Of a DNA stretch of 64,000 nt, positions 54,247 to 62,563 are shown in pieces. Source of the DNA: Amphritea japonica ATCC BAA-1530 (GTDB lineage Bacteria > Pseudomonadota > Gammaproteobacteria > Pseudomonadales > Balneatricaceae). The stretch is from positions 1,454,693 through 1,518,692 of the forward strand of contig NZ_AP014545.1 in assembly GCF_016592435.1 (NCBI RefSeq), read 5' to 3'. The position numbers and the translations under genes are program-made. Below the pieces are notes generated by a model, which searched no databases, had not been told where the DNA came from, and saw only the letters and a program-made list of their open reading frames with translations. Each line of letters opens with the position of its first letter. Position 1 is the first letter of the stretch.

Positions 54247-55011
54247 ATGGTCCGGTTTTTATTTCTTATTCTTCTCGCTGCTGCTTCGGTTGTCCAGGCA
54301 GCTGAGTCTGACCCTTTACAGTCTCCTATGTGGGACTACACACGTGAGCAGTTTATTGGCTCGGCGCCTTATCGATTTGATGAGCGTATCAAAGTTTCTC
54401 TGCCGACGTTTGCAGAAAATCCAACGCAGGTTCCACTTCAGATAGATGCAACGGCTTTGGCTGGAGATATTGAACGCATTGTTGTCTGGGCTGATCTTAA
54501 TCCGATTCAACATATTTTCACCTATTTTCCTCACCCTGATGTTATCCCAAAAGTGTCACTTAGATTTAAAGTACAACAGGGAACCGCTGTCAGGGCCGCC
54601 GTACTGACGCAATCCGGGGTGTGGCATGTAGGCTTCTCTTATCTTGATGCGGCAGGCGGTGGCTGTACTACCCCTAGTACAGGTAATGCCAGTCCATACT
54701 GGGAGAATCATCTGGGCGAAACCCAGAGCCGGGTATTTCCATTGGCCTCAGACGGTGGTGTTAGGTTCAAATTCAAAGTAATCCACCCTATGGATACAGG
54801 GCTCGCAGATGCGATACCTGAGTTTTATATCCAGCAGGTAATACTGCGTAATGCCCGGGAAGAAGGTCTGGCAAGATTAGAACTGTCTCAGCCGGTGGCT
54901 GAGAATCCGGTTATTAGTTTTGATCTCAGGGATGGTCTTAGTGATAAAACCAGTGGTTATCAGCTGTGGATGCGGGATAACAACGGTAATGAATTTGAGA
55001 AGGCATTGTAG
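54247..55011 (+). CDS. Quinoprotein-dehydrogenase-associated SoxYZ-like carrier
   Basis: Fused SoxY-SoxZ-like periplasmic protein of 254 residues. Signal peptide to about residue 18. SoxY-like part to about 155 with the carrier-type cysteine in GGGCTTPSTGNASPYWENHLGE, and SoxZ-like part RFKFKVIHPMDTGLADAIPEFYIQQVILRNAREEG after it. In Sox systems the homologues hold sulfur intermediates; here it is a relay partner for a quinoprotein, role unknown. AAGGAG lies before the ATG. Confidence 0.88.
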   Translation: MVRFLFLILLAAASVVQAAESDPLQSPMWDYTREQFIGSAPYRFDERIKVSLPTFAENPTQVPLQIDATALAGDIERIVVWADLNPIQHIFTYFPHPDVIPKVSLRFKVQQGTAVRAAVLTQSGVWHVGFSYLDAAGGGCTTPSTGNASPYWENHLGETQSRVFPLASDGGVRFKFKVIHPMDTGLADAIPEFYIQQVILRNAREEGLARLELSQPVAENPVISFDLRDGLSDKTSGYQLWMRDNNGNEFEKAL

Positions 55012-55021
55012 GAGTACGCTG

Positions 55022-55942
55022 ATGAAATCATTACTGGCTGTTTTCCTTTTAGTGCTTTGCAGTTCTGTATATAGCGCACCGCTGGAATATAACCTCACTG
55101 CGCAGGAGATTGCCTCTGGCACCTGGGTCGTTGAGGGAAAACAGGAGGATTTCAGCCGTGCCAATGGCGGTAATATTGTCAATACTGCCTTTGTGGTCAC
55201 CGGTGATGGTGTTGTGCTTATTGATACCGGTCCCTCTCTACGTTATGGCACTGAGTTACGACAGCTTATCGGCTCAGTAACGGATCAGCCAATACGCTTC
55301 GTGCTGAATACCCACCACCACCCCGATCACTTTCTCGGTAATCAGGCTTTTAAGGACAGTTCTATCTACGCACTCCCCGACACCGGGAAGCTGATTGCTC
55401 AACAGGGTAATGCATTTGCTGAAAATATGTATCGGATGGTCGGGGACTGGATGCGTTCAACTGAGGTGCATCTGCCTGATAAACCGTTAACGATGAGTCG
55501 GTTAGTTTTAGGGGAGCACCGGTTTCGCTTCCTCAGTATGACCGGACATGCAGGAGCTGATCTGGTGGTTTTAGATGAAACCACAGGCGTGCTGTTTGCG
55601 GCGGATATCGTATTTTATCAGCGCGCACTGACAACCCCGCATACCCCGGACCTGAAACAGTGGATAGCAGACCTCACACAGCTTGAACAACTGAATTTCC
55701 AATGGCTGGTACCCGGACATGGCCCTGTCTCTGAAGGGACGGTGGCCATCGTACAGATGCGAGATTACCTGACATGGCTGGATAAGCGCCTGAGTCAGGC
55801 GGCAGAGCAGGGGTTGAGTATGAATGAGGTTATTGAACTACCGCTGGATAGTCGTTTTGCCGGGCTGGCGGTTGCCAGAAAAGAGTATATTCGCAGTGTG
55901 GCGCATCTTTATGAACGTTATGAAAATGCGATGTTTCAGTAA
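55022..55942 (+). CDS. Quinoprotein relay-system zinc metallohydrolase
   Basis: Metallo-beta-lactamase-fold enzyme of 306 residues. Signal peptide at 1-18 (SSVYSAP). The metal site is THHHPDHFLGN near residue 98 (HxHxDH), with further ligands in MTGHAGADLVVLDETTGVLFAADI and PGHGPV. It has the fold of PqqB and of the relay-system hydrolases that accompany the SoxYZ-like carrier. Start fixed at 55022 by GGAGTACGCTG; an earlier in-frame start at 54920 runs into the previous gene. Ten bases after the carrier gene. Confidence 0.9.
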   Translation: MKSLLAVFLLVLCSSVYSAPLEYNLTAQEIASGTWVVEGKQEDFSRANGGNIVNTAFVVTGDGVVLIDTGPSLRYGTELRQLIGSVTDQPIRFVLNTHHHPDHFLGNQAFKDSSIYALPDTGKLIAQQGNAFAENMYRMVGDWMRSTEVHLPDKPLTMSRLVLGEHRFRFLSMTGHAGADLVVLDETTGVLFAADIVFYQRALTTPHTPDLKQWIADLTQLEQLNFQWLVPGHGPVSEGTVAIVQMRDYLTWLDKRLSQAAEQGLSMNEVIELPLDSRFAGLAVARKEYIRSVAHLYERYENAMFQ

Positions 55943-55963
55943 TCAGGAAAAGGATAATTCGCA

Positions 55964-56254
55964 ATGATTGCAACGATGCCGGAACGGGTGCCGGCTTTAA
56001 GTGCGCACTGTAGGCTTTATTTCGACGGTCAGCACAACCGATGGGTGTTTAAAGCGCCGCAGCAGATTATGTTTCCAGATCAGTTTACGTTGGCCGTACT
56101 ACAGGCCTGTGACGGCCATTGCAGTGAACAGCAGATAGCCCGTTCATTGGTTGCATGTCCAACACGAGAGAGTGTGACTATTGACGATGTTCTGGATCTG
56201 TTGGATGAGTTCGAACGGCGAGGGTATCTCTCTGTTATGAGCGCTGCAGGATGA
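55964..56254 (+). CDS. pqqD: PqqD family protein (PQQ biosynthesis peptide chaperone)
   Basis: PqqD binds the precursor peptide PqqA and presents it to the radical-SAM enzyme PqqE. This 96-residue protein has the PqqD pattern: PALSAHCRLYFDGQHNRWVFKAPQQIMFPDQFTLAVLQACDGHCSEQQIARSL, and a C-terminal LDLLDEFERRGYLSV. No pqqA, B, C or E was found in the window. A lone PqqD may serve the remote pqq genes or be a regulatory duplicate. It lies 21 bases after the hydrolase gene. Confidence 0.88.
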   Translation: MIATMPERVPALSAHCRLYFDGQHNRWVFKAPQQIMFPDQFTLAVLQACDGHCSEQQIARSLVACPTRESVTIDDVLDLLDEFERRGYLSVMSAAG

Positions 56255-56312
56255 TTGTCCGCCACCACTCGAGCAAGTATTACTACTAAGTAAGTAGAAA
56301 ACTCATTCCCCC

Positions 56313-56339
56313 GGTTAATTGTTGAAATGCTGGTTAATT
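56313..56339. promoter_or_regulatory. Direct repeat GGTTAATT x2, 19-base period, upstream of the dehydrogenase gene
   Basis: Two copies of GGTTAATT at 56313-56320 and 56332-56339, about 86 bases before the dehydrogenase ATG. The two-turn spacing could place an activator dimer at the promoter. No clear AGTAC-N4-GTACT site lies in this gap; the nearest, TTACTACTAAGTAAGTAG at 56280, is only partly similar. Confidence 0.3.
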
Positions 56340-56424
56340 CCGAAAATATGGACAGGTCTGGGCTCTGCATCCAGCCCTGTCGAGAGTCAGAAAATAAGAA
56401 CATCCTTAATTAAGGAGCATTGCA

Positions 56425-58188
56425 ATGAAAAAGTTCGGCGGCAGTTTTGCTGTAACAGCATTGGTAACAGCAATGTCTGTATCAGGTATCGCGCAAGCGG
56501 GTGTGACTGATAAAGATATAATGCAAGACCAGATGACTGTAGAAGACGTGGTATCCAATGGTTTGGGCCCAAGGGGGCAACGTTACAGCCCGCTGGATAT
56601 GATCAATACTGACACTGTTCAGGATATGCGCCCGGTGTGGGCTTTCTCTTTCGGTGGAGAGAAACAGCGGGGCCAGGAATCCCAGCCAATGGTCAAAGAT
56701 GGCGTTATGTACGTAACGGCGTCTTACTCGCGAGTATTTGCGGTAGATACTAGAACCGGTGATGAGCTTTGGGAATACAATGCTCGCCTGCCCGATGGAA
56801 TTATGCCTTGTTGTGATGTCATCAACCGGGGTGTAGCGCTTTACGGTGATCTGGTTATCTTTGGTACTCTGGATGCTAAGTTAGTTGCTCTGGATGCAAA
56901 GACCGGTAAGGTAAAGTGGAAGAAGAAGGTAGCCGATTATAAAGAGGGCTACTCAATCACAGCCGCGCCTATTGTTGTAGATGGCAAGATCATAACCGGT
57001 GTTTCCGGTGGTGAATTTGGTATCGTCGGTAAAGTTGAAGCGTACGATGCGACTACCGGTAAGATTTTATGGACCCGACCGACTGTAGAAGGTCATATGG
57101 GTTACATCTGGAAAGATGGTAAGAAGGTTGAAAACGGTATTTCCGGTGGTAAAGCAGGCGAGACATGGCCTGGCGATCTGTGGAAGAGTGGCGGCGCAGC
57201 AACCTGGCTGGGTGGAACCTATGATCCGGATACTAAGTCTTTGTTCATCGGAACGGGTAACCCGGCGCCGTGGAACTCGCATATGCGACCTGGCGATAAC
57301 CTGTTCTCTTCATCTCGTCTGGCGATCGATCCTGATACCGGTAAAATCAAATGGCACTTCCAGACGACGCCTCATGACGGTTGGGATTACGATGGTGTAA
57401 ACGAGCTGATCTCTTTTGATTATAAAGAGGGTGGTAAAACCGTTAAAGCCGCAGCAACCGCTGACCGTAACGGTTATATGTACGTACTTAATCGTACTAA
57501 TGGCGATTACATCCGTGGCTTCCCGTTCGTTGATGAGATCACCTGGGCGAAAGGTCTCGATGATAATGGACGACCTATCTATAACGAATCAATTCGTCCG
57601 GGTAACCCAACGGCGTCTGAAGACGGTAAGAAAGGATCATCTGTACGTGCAGTGCCAGCATTCCTGGGTGGTAAGAACTGGATGCCTATGGGCTTCAGTC
57701 AGGACACAGGCTTGTTCTATGTGCCTTCTAACGAATGGGCGATGGATATCTGGAACGAACCAACAGCCTATAAGAAAGGCGCAGCCTACTTAGGTGCGGG
57801 CTTCACCATCAAACCGATGAATGATAGCCATATCGGTGTTCTGAAAGCGATGGATCCGAAAACGGGTAAAGAAGTATGGCGCTACCAGAACTACGCTCCG
57901 CTCTGGGGTGGCGTACTGGCAACAGCGGGTAATCTGGTGTTTATTGGTACACCTGAGGGTTACCTGAAAGGTTTCGATGCGAAAACAGGTGAGCTGAAAT
58001 ATGAGTTCAATACCGGTTCTGGTATCGTTGGTTCACCTATTACCTGGAAGCAGGATGGCGAGCAATTCCTTTCAATCGTATCCGGCTGGGGTGGTGCAGT
58101 ACCGCTTTGGGGTGGTGAAGTTGCTAAGCGTGTTAAACACTTGAACCAGGGTGGTTCTGTGTGGACGTTCAAGCTTCCTAAGTCTTAA
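56425..58188 (+). CDS. PQQ-dependent alcohol dehydrogenase (quinoprotein, predicted lanthanide type)
   Basis: Periplasmic quinoprotein that oxidises alcohols such as ethanol, passing electrons to cytochrome PedF. Signal peptide to about residue 25 ([10 protein letters not shown]). Eight W-type beta-propeller blades with tryptophan-docking motifs follow. The vicinal Cys129-Cys130 pair lies in [12 protein letters not shown] over PQQ. The catalytic Asp is Asp321 in [12 protein letters not shown]. Asp323, two residues later, is the signature of lanthanide enzymes (XoxF, PedH), where calcium enzymes have Ala or Ser. Length 587 fits PedE/PedH/ExaA without a fused cytochrome. AAGGAG precedes the ATG. 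Confidence 0.95.
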   Translation: MKKFGGSFAVTALVTAMSVSGIAQAGVTDKDIMQDQMTVEDVVSNGLGPRGQRYSPLDMINTDTVQDMRPVWAFSFGGEKQRGQESQPMVKDGVMYVTASYSRVFAVDTRTGDELWEYNARLPDGIMPCCDVINRGVALYGDLVIFGTLDAKLVALDAKTGKVKWKKKVADYKEGYSITAAPIVVDGKIITGVSGGEFGIVGKVEAYDATTGKILWTRPTVEGHMGYIWKDGKKVENGISGGKAGETWPGDLWKSGGAATWLGGTYDPDTKSLFIGTGNPAPWNSHMRPGDNLFSSSRLAIDPDTGKIKWHFQTTPHDGWDYDGVNELISFDYKEGGKTVKAAATADRNGYMYVLNRTNGDYIRGFPFVDEITWAKGLDDNGRPIYNESIRPGNPTASEDGKKGSSVRAVPAFLGGKNWMPMGFSQDTGLFYVPSNEWAMDIWNEPTAYKKGAAYLGAGFTIKPMNDSHIGVLKAMDPKTGKEVWRYQNYAPLWGGVLATAGNLVFIGTPEGYLKGFDAKTGELKYEFNTGSGIVGSPITWKQDGEQFLSIVSGWGGAVPLWGGEVAKRVKHLNQGGSVWTFKLPKS

Positions 58189-58203
58189 GTTTAGGCAGGC
58201 ATT

Positions 58204-58238
58204 AAAAAAGGCTGATGCTCACGCATCAGCCTTTTTTT
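58204..58238 (+). terminator. Rho-independent terminator after the alcohol dehydrogenase gene
   Basis: AGGCTGATGC pairs with GCATCAGCCT across a TCAC loop, preceded by A-run and followed by seven T residues, so it could act in both directions. Confidence 0.92.
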
Positions 58239-58315
58239 GTTTATAGCGTTGGCTCGCTGCTGTTTATCCGGGCAATAATTACCCTGAAGATAGTCTGTGT
58301 TGTTAAGAGGCAATA

Positions 58316-59153
58316 TTACTCATTGACCAGTTGATCGCATGTGAAATAAGCACCTTCACCCGCGTCCAGGGCTTTGCTTATGCGAGGAAGAAGCTGGTTT
58401 AGCTTATCCTTTAACTGCCAGGGTGGATTGATGACAATCATTCCAGAGGCGGTCATTCCCCGTTCTACCGAGTCTGGCTCAAGGCCGAGTTCAAATCGTT
58501 GGATGTTTTTAATGCCACTTTTTATAAAGCGTTTTTCCAGTTGGTTTATTCTTTGACGATCGACTACCGGATACCAGAGTGCATAGGTTCCTGTAGCGAA
58601 CTTGCTGTGGGCCTGCTGCACCAGTCTGAAAACAGCCTCGTAATCAGTCTTCAATTCATAGGATGGGTCAATCAGTATTAAACCCCTGCGTGATACGGGC
58701 GGTAATAAACCTAAAACATTGCTCAGGCTGTCTTCATTCATGACCTTAATAGAGCGATGTCGGGCTGTATTTTGCTTTAGAAGGTTAAAGTCTTTTGGAT
58801 GAAGCTCGTATAACCAGGCTTTATCCTTTTTACGTAAGTATTGGGCCGCTATCAGTGGAGAACCTGGATAAAAACGTAATTTCCCATCTTTATTACACTC
58901 ATCGATAGCATCAAAATAGCTTTTAAGTTCGGGCCATTTGTCGTTTTTAAGCTTACTGATGCCCCCCCTGGTGCTCACCGAGTTTGGTGGCTGTTTCAGA
59001 ATAGAGGTCATATAAACCTGCACCCGAGTGGGTGTCTATGTAATCAAAGGGCTTATCTTTCTGCGTCAGGTGCTCAAGAATTTCGACCAGCACTATGTGT
59101 TTAAGTACGTCGGCAAAGTTGCCTGCATGAAACGAGTGTCTATAGCTTAGCAA
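58316..59153 (-). pseudogene. rlmJ: rlmJ (23S rRNA adenine-2030 N6-methyltransferase), interrupted by a frameshift
   Basis: RlmJ methylates A2030 of 23S rRNA. The 5' part (59153 down to the shift) begins MLSYRHSFHAGNFADVLKH, the rest begins ISKLKNDKWPELKS, and together they cover the full E. coli RlmJ length of about 280 residues. The frames meet in a run of seven C residues on the plus strand (58962-58968); one fewer would restore a single reading frame. The catalytic motif, DPPY in E. coli, reads DPSY here. Either a sequencing/assembly error in a homopolymer, a recent mutation, or slippage expression could explain it. Confidence 0.88.
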
Positions 59154-59286
59154 AGCGGAATCCTGGTCAGATAGTAGTAATAGATGCAGACTATCGTTTG
59201 ATTCTGTGATCTGGTCAAGAGAGTGGTCGGTAAAAATCTACGGGTTGCTGAAAATAATGTCTTTTTAATAGGCTTTAGTTAGTTGG

Positions 59287-59790
59287 TTATAACAGATCTT
59301 CAATAAACCAGGCTGAAAAGGCATGCCGGCCAGGCAGTCCTGCTTTATGGTAGATAGAGGATGCTTGCTGGCGGATTGTTTTTTCAGCCGTGCCCCGTAA
59401 GGCCGCGACCTCTTTCAGGCTGTAGCCTTTAAGCAGCATCTGCCCCACATCTTTTTCACTGTTTGTGAGCTGCCAGGTATCGAATTGCTCGGTTATTGCT
59501 TGTCTGAGTTGATGTCGGGCTGCCAGAACGGTTTCGGAGTCTGGCATGGGCATGGTTTTTACCTGCTCCAGTTCCGAGTTCAATCGCCTGATCTGAGCGC
59601 GTTTGAGTACACTGTCTATGATCAGCCAGCAGAGAAAGATTAGTGCGATAAGCAGAACAATCGCTTCCTGAAAAAGGTGGAGGGCGCTGGCACCATGGGA
59701 AATATCTGCCGCTATATCGCTACCACTGGCGATGACCACAACCGCCAGAAAAAGCATCATTAAATAGTCCTGTAAAAAATGCTTCAACAC
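59287..59790 (-). CDS. Membrane-anchored LuxR-type HTH regulator
   Basis: A 167-residue protein: two membrane helices at about residues 10-30 and 42-62, a short coiled segment, then a GerE helix-turn-helix at about 105-160 (LTNSEKDVGQMLLKGYSLKEVAALRGTAEKTIRQQASSIYHKAGL). It is like the DNA-binding tail of LuxR-family regulators but tied to the membrane, with no receiver or autoinducer domain. It is a single gene and its targets are not evident. Confidence 0.82.
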   Translation of the reverse strand: MLKHFLQDYLMMLFLAVVVIASGSDIAADISHGASALHLFQEAIVLLIALIFLCWLIIDSVLKRAQIRRLNSELEQVKTMPMPDSETVLAARHQLRQAITEQFDTWQLTNSEKDVGQMLLKGYSLKEVAALRGTAEKTIRQQASSIYHKAGLPGRHAFSAWFIEDLL

Positions 59791-60149
59791 GTTAGCTTCC
59801 TGTTCTTATTTTTATGGTACACCTGAGAGGTGTTATTAACAGATTGATTTAACAGTATTAAATTTATAAACAATAATAGTAATGCTTTTCTTCCTTAAAC
59901 TTAACCGATATGAGAAAAATGTCCGAAAAATTTATGAGCGATACAGGTATGCTGGCTTCGTTTATAGAGTTTGGTCAGAGGCTTAATCTTTGGAATAAGG
60001 GTATGCAATATCCCTTGTATAAAAACTGAGGCAGTGGCAAAGTAAATCGAATTGTTAATTTCGGCGATATATGGATGTGTAATTGCTTGTTCGTAAACGG
60101 ATAAGTCGTCTGGCAAGGTGCTGACTCCGGACAGTAAAAATGCGGGTTT
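59791..60149. other. Intergenic region with a possible small ORF
   Basis: A 359-base AT-rich gap. The only plus-strand ORF of note runs 59910-60029 (39 codons, ending MQYPLYKN), without a convincing ribosome site. A minus-strand ORF of 71 codons overlaps it and has no family resemblance. The promoters of the divergent regulator and cyclase genes must lie here. Confidence 0.35.
59910..60029 (+). CDS. Possible small ORF, 39 codons
   Basis: Reads MRKMSEKFMSDTGMLASF and ends LYKN. Three early ATGs and no ribosome site argue against translation. Included only as a weak candidate; I do not recognise it. Confidence 0.12.
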   Translation: MRKMSEKFMSDTGMLASFIEFGQRLNLWNKGMQYPLYKN

Positions 60150-62549
60150 ATGTTAGCTTACGGAAAAGTAGTTCACTCAAGTACTAATGCACTGATGCTG
60201 ATTACAGCCGCTGTTATCGGCTTATTAATCACCATTGTCGCTTACCAATACACCATCGGAACCGAGCAGGAGCATCAGCAGTTAGTTGTTGCTCAGGCGG
60301 CTACTGAACAGCGTGCGCAGTTGCAGAGCAGCGTGAATAGTACCGTTGAAATCCTTGATTCAATTGCGAAGCTTGTTGCTCACAGCGATAAGATAAGCAG
60401 CCAAACGTTTAAATCATTCACTCAGCCAATATTTAAGCGCCACGCAGAACTCTTTGCGCTGCATTGGATTCCACGTGTCAGTCACAATAATCGAGATCAA
60501 TTCGAACGGCTGCTAAATGCACAGGGTATCACTAAGGGGATCTCGTCTCTTAATACGCAATTAAATAGTTTGGTGTCAGCATCAGACCGAGAGGTTTACT
60601 ACCCAATTTTATACTCAGAGCCCTATGCGCTTAATCATAGCGTCATAGGTTTAGACGCCTATTCGCGCAGACTCAATGCAGAGGTTATTGATCAGCTATT
60701 AAATGGCTCAGCCGAATTTCTATCGACAGCGCCTTTTCAGCTGGTTCAGGATGAGATGGACAGTATGTCCGTTGTGTTTTTTCGATCAGTGTATGATCTT
60801 TCTTCGAGCCAGGAAAAACCGGTATTAAAAGGCTTTATTGCTGCTTTGGTGAAACCCCAGATTCTACTGGATAAGCAAATCAAAGCAGATATAGGTCTGG
60901 CTATAAAGCTTGAAGATGTAACCAGTGGGAGCGGAGTGCAAATAGGCGTCACTAATCATCAGCAAAGTAAGCTTGCTGGTGGGTCATACATGACAGAGTT
61001 TATGGTGTTAGGACGTAACTGGTCGTTACAGATTATTGGAGGTGAAGAGGCTACTTCCGGGCATAGCTCTGCAAGCTTGATACTGGTATTCGGATTCCTG
61101 TTTACACTAATGTTAGTTGTTGTACTGTCACGATTGATGATTGCCCACAGACAGGTGCAGCTGGAACGGGATAGAGCGCAAAGTTATCTCGATACCGTGG
61201 ATACCATTATGTTGGTATTAGATCGGGAAGGTTGCATTAAAATGATCAACCGTAAAGGTTGCGAAGTACTGGGGTATAACCCGATAGAGCTGATGAGTAA
61301 GCAGTGGTTCAGTGATAGCTTTATGGTTGACAGCAGAGAGGAACAAAAGCGATTTGATGTATTAATGAGTAGTGCTCTGGTGGACGACAATCTGTTCCTG
61401 AGTGAAAGTAAAGTCTGTACCCGAAATGGCTTGATGCGTCTGATTTCGTGGCGTAATAACAGGCGCTTTAATGGAAAGGGAGAGGTGGCAGGGGTGCTGT
61501 GTTCGGGTAGCGATATTACTGAACAGCGGCATGCAGAGTTGCAGGATAAACTGCGCAGTAGGGCGATGGAGGCTACATTGCGCGGGGAGTCATTGAGTTA
61601 TGTGCTTGATCTGGTGTTGACGGGTATTGAAAGACAATATCCTGGTGCACTGTGTTCTATTTTACTGCTGGATAAGACCGGCAAGCATCTACTTAACTGT
61701 GCAGGTCCTTCAATACCGGAAGGGTACAAAACGGCTATTCACGGGGTAGAGATAGGTGATGGCGTGGGTTCATGTGGCACGGCGGCATTTCGCCGTAAAC
61801 GTGTGGTTGTTGAGGATATCGCAACACACCCTTATTGGTCTCTTTTCAAAGATTTAGCCTTAAGTCACAATCTTCGTAGCTGCTGGTCAGAACCCATCTT
61901 TGGTAAAAAAGACCAGCTTAAAGGCACCTTTGCTATCTACCATGAGAAACCTTCGCTGCCCAGCGATGAAGATCTGGAACTGATTACCAGTATGGCTGCG
62001 TTTATCAGTCTTCTCATTGAAGAGTTTCAGATGGAAGAAACGTTGCTTGAGATGGCAAATACAGATGGGCTAACGGGATTGAATAACCGGCGAAAATTGT
62101 TAGAAAGCCTTAAAGGAGAGTTTGTGCGAGCGAAACGATATGATCGCTCATTCAGCCTCTGTATGTTAGATCTGGATTACTTTAAAAAGATTAACGACCA
62201 ATATGGCCATGATGCAGGGGATCAGGTGCTTAAGGCGGTCTCAGACTGCCTTGTGGAAGAACTGCGAGAAAGCGATATAGCGGGTCGTATTGGCGGTGAA
62301 GAGTTTGCGCTGTTATTACCGGATACAACACTGAGTCAGGCGGCGGAGTTTTCCGAGCGGTTGAGGGGTAAGGTAGAGCGGCTTAGTGTGGAGCTCAGAA
62401 CAGGAGAGCAGGTAACACTTACGACCTCAATCGGAGTCGCCGAGTATGCTTCTGCCATGACACTGTCTACAGATATACTCCGTCTTGCCGATCAGCGTCT
62501 TTACGAGGCGAAAGGTAATGGCCGAAATCAGGTAAGCATGGGCGCTTAA
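60150..62549 (+). CDS. CHASE-PAS-GAF-GGDEF diguanylate cyclase
   Basis: Inner-membrane sensor of 799 residues predicted to make c-di-GMP. TM at about 15-33, CHASE extracellular domain to about 300 (KRHAELFALHWIPRVSHNNRDQFE), second TM at about 308-330, PAS at about 345-460, GAF at about 475-625 (VEIGDGVGSCGTAAFRRKRVVVEDIATHPYW) and GGDEF at about 635-795. The active site is RIGGEEF with inhibitory RESD upstream. All key residues are intact. It is divergent from the LuxR-type gene. Confidence 0.92.
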   Translation: MLAYGKVVHSSTNALMLITAAVIGLLITIVAYQYTIGTEQEHQQLVVAQAATEQRAQLQSSVNSTVEILDSIAKLVAHSDKISSQTFKSFTQPIFKRHAELFALHWIPRVSHNNRDQFERLLNAQGITKGISSLNTQLNSLVSASDREVYYPILYSEPYALNHSVIGLDAYSRRLNAEVIDQLLNGSAEFLSTAPFQLVQDEMDSMSVVFFRSVYDLSSSQEKPVLKGFIAALVKPQILLDKQIKADIGLAIKLEDVTSGSGVQIGVTNHQQSKLAGGSYMTEFMVLGRNWSLQIIGGEEATSGHSSASLILVFGFLFTLMLVVVLSRLMIAHRQVQLERDRAQSYLDTVDTIMLVLDREGCIKMINRKGCEVLGYNPIELMSKQWFSDSFMVDSREEQKRFDVLMSSALVDDNLFLSESKVCTRNGLMRLISWRNNRRFNGKGEVAGVLCSGSDITEQRHAELQDKLRSRAMEATLRGESLSYVLDLVLTGIERQYPGALCSILLLDKTGKHLLNCAGPSIPEGYKTAIHGVEIGDGVGSCGTAAFRRKRVVVEDIATHPYWSLFKDLALSHNLRSCWSEPIFGKKDQLKGTFAIYHEKPSLPSDEDLELITSMAAFISLLIEEFQMEETLLEMANTDGLTGLNNRRKLLESLKGEFVRAKRYDRSFSLCMLDLDYFKKINDQYGHDAGDQVLKAVSDCLVEELRESDIAGRIGGEEFALLLPDTTLSQAAEFSERLRGKVERLSVELRTGEQVTLTTSIGVAEYASAMTLSTDILRLADQRLYEAKGNGRNQVSMGA

Positions 62550-62563
62550 CGCTATTAAGGTCG

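Noticed and set aside
55943..56424. A missed pqqA peptide near pqqD or upstream of the dehydrogenase
   Set aside because: No short ORF with the conserved Glu-x3-Tyr pair was found in the gaps around pqqD.
58316..59153. Treating the two rlmJ parts as separate genes
   Set aside because: Together they match RlmJ end to end, and a single base in a C7 run links the frames.
59901..60116. Minus-strand ORF of 71 codons in the gap before the CHASE cyclase
   Set aside because: No ribosome site, no family resemblance and atypical composition; considered chance.
60176..60190. Half-site CAAGTACTAAT near the start of the CHASE cyclase as another operator
   Set aside because: It lies inside the coding region and its left half does not match; only one half-site is present.
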